Shown: in pieces, positions 35,200 through 44,735 of the stretch | How positions within the stretch are numbered: the stretch's first letter is position 1 | How the letters are laid out: each line of letters starts with the position of its first letter | NCBI GenBank assembly: GCA_951828585.1 | Contig: OX639991.1 | Span: 3,888,001 to 3,952,000 of the forward strand | Reading direction: 5' to 3' | From: Longimicrobiales bacterium | Lineage (GTDB): Bacteria > Gemmatimonadota > Gemmatimonadetes > Longimicrobiales > Gaopeijiaceae | DNA length: 64,000 nt | Position numbers and translations under genes: made by a program | The notes under the pieces: generated by a model | What the model saw: only the letters and a program-made list of their open reading frames with translations | What the model was told of the DNA's origin: nothing | The model's database searches: none

Positions 35200-37049
35200 C
35201 AGGGATCCGGCTGGCGCGCCCACGCCGTGCTTCGCCCCGCGAGAAGGTACTCGCCGAGCGTCTGGATCGTGTCGCGGGGAATCCCGTGCTGCCCGCGCAG
35301 GTAGAAGTCGGCCGTCTTGGCACCCAGCGGCGCCGCGACCCCCGATCCGCTCTCGCCGAATTCGACCAGGGCAACCACCACGATCTCGGGAGCCTCGCCG
35401 TAAGGGCCGGCGATCGCCGTGAACCACGCGTGACTGGGGCGGCCATCGCCGCTCTGAGCCGTACCCGTCTTGCCCAGGAGATCGAAGTGCTCCAGAGAGG
35501 ACCGGTAGGCAGTACCCCCCTGCCGGGTGACACGGCGCATTCCTTCACGAACCTGCTCCAGATGTTCCTGGCGGATGTCGAGACTCCAACTCGCCTCGTG
35601 TGCGCCGACCGTGGCCGAGCGAAGTACGGAGGGAGCGGGAGCGGAGCCGTCGCGAGCGATGGCGAGGACGAACTGCGCCATCTTGAGAGGGGTCTGGCCG
35701 TTCGGGCCCTGGCCGATCGCGAGGTTCAGCGCCTCGCCCTCCTGCGCCCGGTAGCCGAAACGCCGCTCCCAGAACTCCGGACCCTCCGGGAAGTCCCCGC
35801 GAGCCTCCACGGGAAGATCGATTCCGCATTGCTCGCCGAATCCCATGCGGTTCCCCACTTCGAGCATCCGGGCCAGGCCGATGCCCAGCCCGAGCTGGTA
35901 GAAATACACATTGCACGAGTGCTGGATCGCCCCGGCTAGGTCCAGCGAGCCGTGTCCTTCGGGTTTCCAGCACCGGTATGCGCGGTTGCCGAAGACGTAG
36001 GAACCCCGGCACGAGACGGGCATCCGTTGGCCGGGAGTGACCACGCCCAGGTCGAGCGCGATCGCCGCCGTGGCCAGCTTCCAGGGCGACCCCGGCGGGT
36101 ACTTGCCCATCACGGCACGGTGGTAGAGCGGGCTGTCCGGATCCTGCACCAGGCGGTCCCACTCGGAGCGGTCGACGACCCCGGCGAAGACGTTGGGGTC
36201 GAACGAGGGCGCGGAATAGAGTGCCAGCACGCCGCCCGTTTCGACATCGAGAGCCACCACCGACCCGTTCATGCCATCCGGAAAGATCCGGGCGATCCAC
36301 TCCATGAGCTCGAGGTCGAGGTTGAGCTGGAGGTCGGTCCCCGGCTCCGCGGCCACGCCCGGCACCCCTTCGAAGGACCCCACGATCCTGCCCGACGCGT
36401 CGACCTCGACGTACCGCATGCCGGGTCTTCCCTGCAGCGTGGACTCGTGCTGGGCCTCGACGCCCGACCGCCCCACGATCCACCCCGGCTCGGCGCCTTC
36501 GGCCTCGCGCGCCTCGACCTCGGCCTCGTTGATCTCGCCCACGTAGCCGATGACATGCGCGCCGACCCGTCCGGCCGGATAGCGCCGCTTCGGACGCGAC
36601 TCGATCAGGAGCCGGGGGAAGATGGACCGACGCTCCTGGAGCGCCGCCACCGCGTCGAAGGGGGCGTCCACCGATACCAGAAGAGGGCGCGGCGGTCCGG
36701 AGCGCGCCCGGTCGGCCAGCTCCTCGAACCGCCGGTCGTCGAGCTCCAGGTGTTCTCGCAGCCGGTGCAGCGTCGAAGTCATGGAATCGGGCTGGTCGTG
36801 AATAATGGAGACCGAGTAGCCCGGAACGTTTTCTGCGAATACCCGCCCCGCCCGGTCCCGGATGACCCCGCGCGGCGCCGGAACGGTAAGGGGTCTCAGG
36901 CGGTTGGATTGCGACTCCAACAGCCAGTCCGAGGATCTCAGGACCTGAAAGCGAAACAGTACCGCCACGAGGACACCCAGTAGAACCACGACGACGACCC
37001 GGGCGCGCACGGCCAGCACCCTGACCTGTTGGGGATTACGGGGCGTCAC
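35199..37049 (-). CDS. mrdA: Penicillin-binding protein 2 (elongasome transpeptidase)
   Basis: PBP2 is the class B transpeptidase that crosslinks side-wall peptidoglycan. This 616-residue protein has one N-terminal membrane helix (ARVVVVVLLGVLVAVLF), a PBP dimer domain, and a transpeptidase domain with SxxK as GKYPPGSPWKLA, SxN as QHSCNVYFYQLG and KTG as LLGKTGTAQSG. The Pro-Trp inside SxxK replaces the more usual Thr-Phe. The GTG at 37047-37049 forms a GTGA overlap with mreD. Confidence 0.95.
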   Translation of the reverse strand: MTPRNPQQVRVLAVRARVVVVVLLGVLVAVLFRFQVLRSSDWLLESQSNRLRPLTVPAPRGVIRDRAGRVFAENVPGYSVSIIHDQPDSMTSTLHRLREHLELDDRRFEELADRARSGPPRPLLVSVDAPFDAVAALQERRSIFPRLLIESRPKRRYPAGRVGAHVIGYVGEINEAEVEAREAEGAEPGWIVGRSGVEAQHESTLQGRPGMRYVEVDASGRIVGSFEGVPGVAAEPGTDLQLNLDLELMEWIARIFPDGMNGSVVALDVETGGVLALYSAPSFDPNVFAGVVDRSEWDRLVQDPDSPLYHRAVMGKYPPGSPWKLATAAIALDLGVVTPGQRMPVSCRGSYVFGNRAYRCWKPEGHGSLDLAGAIQHSCNVYFYQLGLGIGLARMLEVGNRMGFGEQCGIDLPVEARGDFPEGPEFWERRFGYRAQEGEALNLAIGQGPNGQTPLKMAQFVLAIARDGSAPAPSVLRSATVGAHEASWSLDIRQEHLEQVREGMRRVTRQGGTAYRSSLEHFDLLGKTGTAQSGDGRPSHAWFTAIAGPYGEAPEIVVVALVEFGESGSGVAAPLGAKTADFYLRGQHGIPRDTIQTLGEYLLAGRSTAWARQPDP

Positions 37050-37519
37050 CGGCTCAACGAGCCACGGGCGAAGATGAGCCGCGCCACCAGGCCGGCCGCG
37101 GCGGCGTACAGCGCGAGCAACGGCGACTCCATCAGCACGAAATCGCTGAAGGGCACCCGGCTGCCTGAGTCCGACACCACCCACACGAGCACGTCGCGCC
37201 CCCACTTGCCCAGCACGAGAAACACCGCGAGAAACGGGATCGAGTCACCTACGAAGAGTTCCCTGGTACGCGCCGCGAGGGCTCCCACCACCGACATGGC
37301 GAAGACGTTCGCGCCAAATGAGACGACCGAGAAGGCGTCCTCCAGCAACCCCAGAACGAACCCCGTGGCCGCGCCTCCGGCACTCCCCAGGGCGCGGCTT
37401 GCGAGCAGCAGCGCGACAACTGCCAGGTCCGGCGCCACCTTCCCCAGGCCCAGGGCCACATGGAGCAGCAGATGGGTCACGACCAGCCCTGCGCACAGCA
37501 GCAATACGCGCAGATTCAT
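37046..37519 (-). CDS. mreD: Rod shape-determining protein MreD
   Basis: This is a 157-residue polytopic membrane protein with about five hydrophobic segments (VLLLCAGLVVTHLLLHVALG, LAVVALLLASRALG, ATGFVLGLLEDAFS and others). It is assigned as MreD from size, topology and its fixed place between mreC and mrdA. The G-x-x-x-GLLEDAFS motif matches the family's conserved DxF region. The ATG overlaps the mreC stop as ATGA. Confidence 0.92.
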   Translation of the reverse strand: MNLRVLLLCAGLVVTHLLLHVALGLGKVAPDLAVVALLLASRALGSAGGAATGFVLGLLEDAFSVVSFGANVFAMSVVGALAARTRELFVGDSIPFLAVFLVLGKWGRDVLVWVVSDSGSRVPFSDFVLMESPLLALYAAAAGLVARLIFARGSLSR

Positions 37520-38385
37520 CGCTGATCCGCCTGCCCCGGACCGGCGGCGCTGTCGGGCTCCACGGCCACCGTGTCGGCGACGCTATCCAGATACACCAGT
37601 GCGTGCGTGGCCGCGCCGGGGTAGACCGCCGGGTCGACGTAGTAGCTCCGGCTCCACCCCGCCGAGGCTTCCGCGGGTTCGGCGACCCAGCCGATTCGAA
37701 TCCCCCGGGGAAATGTCCCCCCGCGCCCCGACGTGAGCAGCTCTTCGCCGGGGCTGAGATCGGAAAGGTAGGCCGTGCCGCGGAGAATCAACCGGTCCTG
37801 CTCGCGGAAACCACCCCTCACCGCCTCGACCAGTCCGTACGTGCGGCCATCCGGCGTCATCGCGGAGGCCCGGAAGTCACGATGTGACCAGTCGAAACCG
37901 ACGGCCCGGCCCGAAAACACCTCCTGAACCTGACCCAGGAGCCCCGCTTCGGTAGCCACGGCGTTGAAGGGGCGGACGCCGTCGTCGGAACCGGCGTCCA
38001 GCAGGAAGATGCTCTCGGCGCCGGGGGTGCCCGTGCGAATCACCGTGGCCGCCCGCACCTGATGTCGCTCCCGCTCCGAAAGACCCAGCGCTTCGCGCAA
38101 CTGGCGGTTTTCTTCGGCCAGCGTCCGGCCGGCGGCCACGAGCCCCGTTACCGAATCCATCTGCGCGCGCAGGACGTTGAAGTCGAGGGCGCGTTCACGC
38201 ATCCGCGCGATCGCCCCGTTGATCTCGAGGAGAGGGCTCAGCACCGTCTCGCGCAGGAACAGCTGAATGGAACGCTGGGACCCCGGTGGCAGGTTCAGAA
38301 CGATCAAGGACCCCAGGATGATACCAGCGGTCAGGAGGAAGTCCCGCTTGCGGCCCTCGCCACTTTCCCTGGGCTGGCCCGCCAT
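37516..38385 (-). CDS. mreC: Rod shape-determining protein MreC
   Basis: This is a 289-residue bitopic protein with a membrane helix (FLLTAGIILGSLIVLNL), a periplasmic coiled coil (ARMRERALDFNVLRAQ, GRTLAEENRQLREALGL) and the double beta-barrel domain (VIRTGTPGAESIFLLDAG, GQVQEVFSGRAVG, ELLTSGRGGTFPRGIRIG). MreC links MreB to PBP2 in the elongasome. It is separated from mreB by a REP-like palindrome. Confidence 0.94.
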   Translation of the reverse strand: MAGQPRESGEGRKRDFLLTAGIILGSLIVLNLPPGSQRSIQLFLRETVLSPLLEINGAIARMRERALDFNVLRAQMDSVTGLVAAGRTLAEENRQLREALGLSERERHQVRAATVIRTGTPGAESIFLLDAGSDDGVRPFNAVATEAGLLGQVQEVFSGRAVGFDWSHRDFRASAMTPDGRTYGLVEAVRGGFREQDRLILRGTAYLSDLSPGEELLTSGRGGTFPRGIRIGWVAEPAEASAGWSRSYYVDPAVYPGAATHALVYLDSVADTVAVEPDSAAGPGQADQR

Positions 38386-38393
38386 TCCGGGTT

Positions 38394-38431
38394 AGCGGTC
38401 CGTGGGGGGGATTTTTTCCACGGGCTGCCTA
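38394..38431. repeat. REP-like palindrome between mreB and mreC
   Basis: GCGGTCCGTGG and CCACGGGCTGC pair around GGGGGATTTTTT-like loop bases. The mreB stop codon lies within the last bases of the repeat. On the minus strand a hairpin here could damp read-through into mreC or protect the mreB end. Confidence 0.65.
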
Positions 38432-39472
38432 TGTCCTCAGAACCGGCCGGTACTTCGAGAACTTCTCCAGAATGCGGCCGGACCCGCGGACCACGCAGGT
38501 CATCGGTTCGTCGTCCACGTGGATCGGGAGATTGGTCTCGAGCGCGATCAGCTTGTCGAGGCCGCGGATCAGCGCTCCCCCACCCGTCATCACGATCCCG
38601 AAGTCCACGATGTCGGATGCAAGCTCCGGCGGCGTGATCTCCAGCGCCGAGCGCACCGCTTCGACGATCGACCTTAGCGGTTCCTGCAGGCATTCCCGGA
38701 TCTCCTCGGAGTGGATCACCACCATCTTGGGGATTCCGGAAAGGAGATCCCGGCCCTTCACCTCCATTTCCCGCTCGCCCTCGATCGCGATCGCCGAGCC
38801 GATCTGCATCTTGATCGCCTCGGCCGTCGGTTCGCCGATGAGCAGGTTGTAGTTCTTGCGCAGGAAGGTGATGATCGACGTATCCAGCTCGTCGCCACCG
38901 ATCCGGATCGATGTGTCCGCCACAATCCCCGACAGCGCGATGACCGCGATCTCGGTGGTCCCCCCGCCGATGTCGATGACCATGTTTCCCCGCGGCGTCT
39001 CGATGGGCAGCCCCACCCCGATGGCGGCGGCCATCGGTTCGGCGACCATGTACACCTCGTTCGCGCCCGCCGCCTGGGCCGAGGAGCGCACGGCCCGCCG
39101 CTCCAGCTCGGTGATGCCCGAAGGCACCCCCACCACTACTCTCGGCTTGATGCGGAAGATCCGCTTTGACATGACCTGCTTGAGGAAGTGGCGAAGCATG
39201 AGTTCGGTGACGTCGACATCGGCAATCACCCCGTCTTTGAGGGGCCGCACGGCCTCGATCCCGTCCGGGGTCCGGCCGAGCATGCGCTTGGCTTCGAGTC
39301 CCACGCTCATGATGCGTTTTGTCCCCCGCTCCACCGCCACCACCGAGGGCTCGCTCAGAACGACACCCTCTCCCTTGACGCAGACCAGCGTGTTGGCGGT
39401 CCCGAGGTCGACGCCGATGTCGCTCGTGGGAACCAGCCGCTTCGAACTAAGCCAGCTCGAGATTGGTGACAA
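38429..39472 (-). CDS. mreB: Rod shape-determining protein MreB
   Basis: MreB is the actin-like ATPase that directs side-wall synthesis. This 347-residue protein has DIGVDLGTANTLVCVKG (phosphate 1), VPSGITELERRAV, AEPMAAAIGVGLP, MVIDIGGGTTEIAVIALSG (phosphate 2), and VMTGGGALIRGLDKLI (adenosine motif). The frame starts at a TTG (39470-39472), giving MSPISSWLSSKRLVPTSDIG. No ATG or GTG is available before the first motif. It heads the mreBCD-mrdA-rodA cluster. Confidence 0.96.
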   Translation of the reverse strand: MSPISSWLSSKRLVPTSDIGVDLGTANTLVCVKGEGVVLSEPSVVAVERGTKRIMSVGLEAKRMLGRTPDGIEAVRPLKDGVIADVDVTELMLRHFLKQVMSKRIFRIKPRVVVGVPSGITELERRAVRSSAQAAGANEVYMVAEPMAAAIGVGLPIETPRGNMVIDIGGGTTEIAVIALSGIVADTSIRIGGDELDTSIITFLRKNYNLLIGEPTAEAIKMQIGSAIAIEGEREMEVKGRDLLSGIPKMVVIHSEEIRECLQEPLRSIVEAVRSALEITPPELASDIVDFGIVMTGGGALIRGLDKLIALETNLPIHVDDEPMTCVVRGSGRILEKFSKYRPVLRT

Positions 39473-39557
39473 CTGTCGTCATGAGCCGTGGGGGCTCCGG
39501 TTCAAGGGTATCGACCGGTGGGACTCGGAACCATCCTAACCTACCGTAATCGCGTCC

Positions 39558-41117
39558 TCATTTCACGCCCGTACTGCCGAACCCTCCCTCGCCGCGTCCG
39601 GTTGCCGAAACCGCGGAGGTCTCCTCCACCAGCGGCGCAAGGCACCGGTTGAAGACCAGTTGCGCAATGCGGTCGCCGCGTCCGATCTCCACGGGCTCGG
39701 GGCCCAGATTCTGCATGAGGATCTTGAGTTCGCCCCGATAGTCCGAGTCGATCGTGCCCGGGCTGTTGGGAAGTGTGATGCCGTGCCTCGCCGCCAGTCC
39801 CGACCGCGGCCGCACCTGGCATTCGACCCCCTCGGGCAACTCCATGACCAGGCCCGTACAGGCCGCGTGCACGTCCCCGGGAGAGAGCCGGAACTCTTCG
39901 CAGCTGCGAATGTCGTATCCGGCCGCGCCCCCGGACGCCCGCTCCGGCAGGGTCAGGTCGGGGTTCTGGGGGAGACGCTTGAAACGGACACGCTCGATAG
40001 CCCGGGGGGTCGCTCCGTCCAGCGACTCGCAGGCCATCCCGAATGCCTCGGCAACCCCGGGGTGTACGATCCTGCCGCCCACGATGTTGATCCCCGGGGC
40101 AAGGCAGTGGTCCTCGTCACAGGCTCGCCGCCAACCCTTTGTCGCTAGCTGGAGCGCGTACGGCAGCGTCGCGTTCGTGAGGGCGAGCGTCGAAGTGCGG
40201 GGCACCGCGCCGGGCATGTTCGTGACACCGTAATGGATGACGCCGTCGACCTCGTAAACCGGATCTTCATGGGTGGTGGGCCGGATCGTCTCCACGCACC
40301 CGCCCTGGTCCACCGCCACGTCGACGATCACCGATCCGCGCCGCATGGTGGCCAGGTCTTCCCGCGCCACCAGGCTCGGGGCCCTGGCTCCCGGAACCAG
40401 CACCGCGCCCACGACCAGATCCGTGTCCCGCAGCTGTTTGCGCACCGCGTAGCGGGTCGAGTAGAGCACGTTGACATTGGCGGGCATGATGTCGGCGAGC
40501 TGGCGCAGGCGGGCGAGCGAAATGTCCATCATCGAGACGCGCGCCCCCAGCCCCGCCGCCATCTTCGCCGCATGGGTGCCGACCACGCCCCCGCCCAGGA
40601 CGAGCACCTTGGCGGGAAGCACCCCGGGTACGCCCCCGAGCAGGATCCCCGATCCGCCGTGGGGCCGCTCCAGATACTTCGCGCCCGCCTGAATCGACAT
40701 CCGTCCCGCGACCTCGCTCATCGGAGTAAGCAACGGCAGCGAACCACACTCGGGACCCACCGTCTCGTACGCGATGGCGACCGTGCCGCTGTCCATGACG
40801 GCGCGAGTCAGCGCCTCCGAAGCCGCAAAGTGGAAGTAGCAGAAGAGCATCTGGTCTTCCCGCATGAGCGGCCATTCGGGAGCGATCGGGTCCTTGACCT
40901 TCATGACCATGTCGGATCGCGCCCAGACCTCTTCGGCGTCGGCCGCGATTTCCGCGCCAGCCTGTTCGTAGAAATCGTCGGTGAAGCCGCTGTTCTCGCC
41001 GGCCCCGGCCTGGATCAGCACCCGCTGCCCCGCCTGGGTCAGCGCCTCTGCGCCGGCCGGCGTCAGGGCGACCCGGTACTCGTTCTGTTTGATCTCCGTT
41101 GGAACGCCTACAAGCAT
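39558..41117 (-). CDS. Alanine dehydrogenase-dUTPase fusion protein
   Basis: This single 519-residue frame joins two enzymes. Residues 1 to about 368 are alanine dehydrogenase (L-alanine plus NAD to pyruvate): MLVGVPTEIKQNEYRVALTP, catalytic Lys in MVMKVKDP, His in CYFHFAAS, NAD fold KVLVLGGGVVGTHAAKMAA and Asp in VDVAVDQGG. From about 376 to the end is a trimeric-type dUTP diphosphatase with all five motifs: AAGYDIRS, RPRSGLAARHG, GTIDSDYRGELKILM, RIAQLVFNR and RGEGGFGSTG. The join is AEAFGMACESLDGATPRAIE, with no stop or spare start. The ATG at 41117 overlaps the M16 peptidase end by about 10 bases. Both halves look catalytically complete. Confidence 0.9.
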   Translation of the reverse strand: MLVGVPTEIKQNEYRVALTPAGAEALTQAGQRVLIQAGAGENSGFTDDFYEQAGAEIAADAEEVWARSDMVMKVKDPIAPEWPLMREDQMLFCYFHFAASEALTRAVMDSGTVAIAYETVGPECGSLPLLTPMSEVAGRMSIQAGAKYLERPHGGSGILLGGVPGVLPAKVLVLGGGVVGTHAAKMAAGLGARVSMMDISLARLRQLADIMPANVNVLYSTRYAVRKQLRDTDLVVGAVLVPGARAPSLVAREDLATMRRGSVIVDVAVDQGGCVETIRPTTHEDPVYEVDGVIHYGVTNMPGAVPRTSTLALTNATLPYALQLATKGWRRACDEDHCLAPGINIVGGRIVHPGVAEAFGMACESLDGATPRAIERVRFKRLPQNPDLTLPERASGGAAGYDIRSCEEFRLSPGDVHAACTGLVMELPEGVECQVRPRSGLAARHGITLPNSPGTIDSDYRGELKILMQNLGPEPVEIGRGDRIAQLVFNRCLAPLVEETSAVSATGRGEGGFGSTGVK

Positions 41118-42412
41118 GATTCCATCCCGTTCGGTTCATCGGGGCCGAGGCAGAGCGCATAGAGGCGCTCGGGGTCGAGCACCTCCCCGGCCACACGGAC
41201 AATATCGCACCCGGATACCGCGTCGATCATCCCCTGCACCTCGTCGAGACCCGCGAAGGGCTCTCCGTGCAGTGCAAAACCCGCCAGCCGATGGAGACGG
41301 GCGCCCGGCGCTTCGAGCGCAAGCATCAACTGACCCTTCACCTGCTCCTTGATCCGGGCCAGCTCGTCAGGCGCCAGGCCCTCGGTGGCCACGTCGCGAC
41401 ACACCTCGCGCACGGCATTGAGCGCGGCCGGCGCCCAGGCCGGACGGGTCCCCACGTAGATGCCCAGGACACCCGCCCGGGCGAAGAAGGACTGATACGC
41501 GTAGACCGAGTAGGCAAGTGCCAGTTCTTCGCGCACGCGCTGGAACAGCCTGGAGCTCATCCCGCCGCCCAGCGCCGCCGACAGGAGGATCAGGGCGTAG
41601 CGATCGTCATGCGCGTGTCCAGGCGTGTCGCGTCCCAACACGATGTGCACCTGGGACGAATCTCGTGCGACCCGGTCCGTCCCCGGCCGCACTTCGCCCG
41701 GGTCAGCCACGGCTGGAGCTTCGCGCCCGGCTTCGATGTAGCCGAACCACTCCCCCGCGAGATCAACAAACGCGTTGTGTTCGACGCACCCGGCCGCCGC
41801 GACCACCAGGTTGGTCCCCACGTACGAGGTGCGATGGAGCGCGGCGAGGTCCTCGCGCGTGATCGCGCCGACCGTGTCACGCGTTCCCAGAATGGAATAC
41901 CCGTACGGGTGGCCGCCCCACATCCGGTCGCCATGCAACTCGAAGACCAAGTCGTCGGGCGTGTCCTCGACGGCCGCGATCTCCTCGCCCACGACCTCCT
42001 TCTCGCGGCCCAGGTCGGACTCGGCGAGCAGCGGGTTGCGCACCAGGTCCGAGATCACCTCGGCTGCCTGCGGGAGATGATCCGAGAGCACCCGCGCCTC
42101 GTAACCGGTGTGTTCACGCGAAGTGTAGGCGTTCAGCGATCCACCCAGGCTCTCCAGCGCCAGGGCGATCTCCCGCCGGGACCGGTTTTCGGTGCCGCGA
42201 AAGACCATGTGTTCCAGCAGGTGGCTGGCGCCCATCATCTCGGCGGACTCCAGCGCGGACCCCTGGCGGACCCACGCCCCCACCGCCACGGAGCGCACGC
42301 CGCGCATGGATTCCGTCAGGACGCGGACGCCGTTGCCGAGCCGTGTCGCCCGGTACGCCTCACCCCCCGCCGGGCGGCGTGTCACCCCGGAGTCGGTCTT
42401 CCCCCGGTGCAC
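41108..42412 (-). CDS. M16 family (pitrilysin-like) zinc peptidase
   Basis: This is a 434-residue metalloprotease of the processing-peptidase type usually found just after pnp. The inverted zinc motif is ASHLLEHMVFRGT (HxxEH), with the downstream Glu in EKEVVGEEIAAVEDTPDD. The second inactive half has LILLSAALGGGMSSRLFQ and REELALAYSVYAYQ. The start is GTG at 42412, right after the pnp stop; a second GTG nine codons later is possible. It is cytoplasmic or membrane-associated; its substrate is unknown. Confidence 0.93.
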   Translation of the reverse strand: MHRGKTDSGVTRRPAGGEAYRATRLGNGVRVLTESMRGVRSVAVGAWVRQGSALESAEMMGASHLLEHMVFRGTENRSRREIALALESLGGSLNAYTSREHTGYEARVLSDHLPQAAEVISDLVRNPLLAESDLGREKEVVGEEIAAVEDTPDDLVFELHGDRMWGGHPYGYSILGTRDTVGAITREDLAALHRTSYVGTNLVVAAAGCVEHNAFVDLAGEWFGYIEAGREAPAVADPGEVRPGTDRVARDSSQVHIVLGRDTPGHAHDDRYALILLSAALGGGMSSRLFQRVREELALAYSVYAYQSFFARAGVLGIYVGTRPAWAPAALNAVREVCRDVATEGLAPDELARIKEQVKGQLMLALEAPGARLHRLAGFALHGEPFAGLDEVQGMIDAVSGCDIVRVAGEVLDPERLYALCLGPDEPNGMESCL

Positions 42413-42413
42413 C

Positions 42414-44543
42414 TTACCCGCGGGCGCCGGCCTTCTTCGCCTCGGGGGCTCCCTCCTCGGCCGCGGCGGCCTTCTTGGAAAGGCGCATGCGCCCCTTCTC
42501 GTCCACCGAGAGGAGCTTCACCCGGATGATGTCGCCCCGGTTGACCACGTCCTCGGTCTTGCCGACCCGGTAGTCGGCCAGCTCGGAAATGTGGCAGAGT
42601 CCCTCCACCCCCGGCATGATCTCGATGAAGGCGCCGAAGGTCGTGGTGTTCTTGACCGGCCCTTCGTAGATCCGGCCGACTTCGGGCTCCTGGACGATCG
42701 CCTCGATCATCTCCTTGGCCCGCGCCCCCGCTTCCCCCGACACGGCCGCGATCTTCACGATTCCGTCGTCGTCGACCTCGATCGTGGCGCCGGACTCTTC
42801 CTGTATCGCGCGGATGATCTTGCCCTTGGGCCCGATGATGTCACCTATCTTCTCAGGGTTGATCCTGATCGACGTGATCCGCGGGGCGTGCGGCGAAAGA
42901 TCGTCGCGCGCGGATTCGATGACCTCGTTCATGCAGTCCAGAATGTGCATGCGACCCTTGCGCGCCCGCTCGAGCGCCTCCTCCAGCAGTTCGAAGTTCA
43001 ACCCGTCGATCTTGATATCCATCTGGATCGAGGTCACGCCCTTGCGCGTGCCGGCCACCTTGAAGTCCATGTCCCCCAGGGCGTCCTCCAGCCCCAGGAT
43101 GTCGGTCAGGATGGCCACCCGGTCCCCCTCGGTCACCAGACCCATCGCCACGCCGGCGCACGCGTCCTTGATCGGCACGCCCGCGTCCATCAGGGACAGC
43201 GACGCCGAGCATACCGAGGCCATCGACGACGACCCGTTGGATTCCAGGATGTCGGAGACGATCCGGATCGTGTAGGGGAAGTCGTCGTAGTCGGGCAGGA
43301 GGGGCTGAATGGCACGCGCCGCGAGCGCCCCGTGTCCCTTTTCGCGCCGCGAGGTGGAACGGATCGGCCTGGCCTCGCCCACCGAGAAGGGCGGGAAGTT
43401 GTAGTGCAGCATGAACGACTTGGTGATCTGTTCCGCGCTGTCGATCGAGTCGATGCGCTGCTCGTCCCTGGAGGTGCCCAGGGTGACGACACCGAGGGAC
43501 TGGGTCTCGCCCCGTGTGAAGAGGGCTGAGCCGTGCGTGCGCGGGAGTACTCCGGTTTCGCAGCTGATCGGGCGAACGTCGTCGTAGGCACGGCCATCGG
43601 CCCGGATTCCCTCGTCAAGGGTCCTTGCCCGCACGCTCTTCTTTTCGAGCGACCGCACGACCTCCCTGACGTCCTTCTCGTCCACCTCGGCTTCGGGGTC
43701 GTCCGCCGCCAGCTGCCCGGCCACCTCGGCCGCGATTTCGCCCAGCGCCGCCATGCGATCCTGCTTCCCCGCGATCCGCACGGCCTCGGCCACCTTGTCG
43801 GCGGCGGCGCCCTCCACGCGGCTCCGCAGCTCCGGGTCGACCTGCTTCGCCTCCCACGCCATCTCCGGCTTGCGGCGCGGCGCGATCAGCACTTCCTGAA
43901 TCTCGACCAGCTCCCGGATCGCCTCGTGGGCCACCTTCAGCCCCTCGAGAATCTCGTTCTCGGGAACCTCGATGGCCCCGCCCTCGACCATCACGATCGC
44001 GTTGTCCGAACCGGCCACCACGATGTCTACGTCGGCGTATTCGAGCTGCGTGAAGGTCGGGTTGACCACCCAGTTGTCCTGGATGCGCCCGATCCGCACC
44101 GAGGCGACCGAGGTGTGGAAGGGGATGACCGAGGTGTTCAGCGCGACCGAAGCACCGATCAGGGTGAGCACGTCGGCGTCGTTCTCCTGGTCGGCGCTCA
44201 GCACCTGGGCGTGGACCTGGGTCTCGTTGAAGAAGCCGTCGGGGAAGAGGGGGCGCAGCGTGCGGTCCGTCAGCCTCGACGAAAGGACTTCCTTCTCCTG
44301 GGGAGCGCCTTCGCGCTTGAAGAAGCCGCCCGGGATCTTGCCCGCGGCGTACGCTTTCTCGCGGTACTCGACCGTGAGGGGGAAAAATGGGAGGTGGGTG
44401 GGCTTGTCCTGCGCAGTCGCCGTCACGAGGACGACGGTTTCGCCGAACTGAACAAGGCAGGAGCCGTGCGCGAGACGCGCCATCCGGCCCACTTCGAGTA
44501 CGAGTTTTCTGCCAGCGAACTGGCGTTCGATTCTTTCAATCAT
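42414..44543 (-). CDS. pnp: Polyribonucleotide nucleotidyltransferase (PNPase)
   Basis: This 3'-5' phosphorolytic exoribonuclease is part of the RNA degradosome. The 709 residues contain two RNase PH domains (LARLAHGSCLVQFGETVVLV; RPISCETGVLPRTHGSALFT; GEARPIRSTSRREKGHGALA; SDILESNGSSSMASVCSASL), a KH domain (IIGPKGKIIRAIQEESGATI) and an S1 domain (GPVKNTTTFGAFIEIMPGVEG). The C-terminus is short and charged. It starts MIERIERQFAGRKLVLEVG at 44543 with a GAAGAAAAAG purine tract upstream. It lies downstream of rpsO, the classical order. Confidence 0.97.
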   Translation of the reverse strand: MIERIERQFAGRKLVLEVGRMARLAHGSCLVQFGETVVLVTATAQDKPTHLPFFPLTVEYREKAYAAGKIPGGFFKREGAPQEKEVLSSRLTDRTLRPLFPDGFFNETQVHAQVLSADQENDADVLTLIGASVALNTSVIPFHTSVASVRIGRIQDNWVVNPTFTQLEYADVDIVVAGSDNAIVMVEGGAIEVPENEILEGLKVAHEAIRELVEIQEVLIAPRRKPEMAWEAKQVDPELRSRVEGAAADKVAEAVRIAGKQDRMAALGEIAAEVAGQLAADDPEAEVDEKDVREVVRSLEKKSVRARTLDEGIRADGRAYDDVRPISCETGVLPRTHGSALFTRGETQSLGVVTLGTSRDEQRIDSIDSAEQITKSFMLHYNFPPFSVGEARPIRSTSRREKGHGALAARAIQPLLPDYDDFPYTIRIVSDILESNGSSSMASVCSASLSLMDAGVPIKDACAGVAMGLVTEGDRVAILTDILGLEDALGDMDFKVAGTRKGVTSIQMDIKIDGLNFELLEEALERARKGRMHILDCMNEVIESARDDLSPHAPRITSIRINPEKIGDIIGPKGKIIRAIQEESGATIEVDDDGIVKIAAVSGEAGARAKEMIEAIVQEPEVGRIYEGPVKNTTTFGAFIEIMPGVEGLCHISELADYRVGKTEDVVNRGDIIRVKLLSVDEKGRMRLSKKAAAAEEGAPEAKKAGARG

Positions 44544-44684
44544 CTTTTTCTTCCAGAGGTGCCGCCCGGTCGGACGGCGAGGTAGCGGGAGGCAATGGCC
44601 CCCCGAGCGTCGGAAATGCCACTAGCGCTGCACGGCACCGGGATCGGCGCGGTACGGGCGTGGCGGTGTGCAATGAAGGGGTGT

Positions 44685-44712
44685 GCAGCGGGGATTCCTA
44701 CCACGGGCTGTC
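44685..44712. repeat. Degenerate REP-like arm between rpsO and pnp
   Basis: GCAGCGGGGATTCCTACCAC followed by GGGCTG resembles the loop and right arm of the REP-like family. The following bases TGCAGATTGCGG also occur beside the element at 8331-8343. The rest of the rpsO-pnp gap (44544-44684) holds nothing recognised. Confidence 0.45.
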
Positions 44713-44735
44713 TGCAGATTGCGGTCGTTCGAGGG

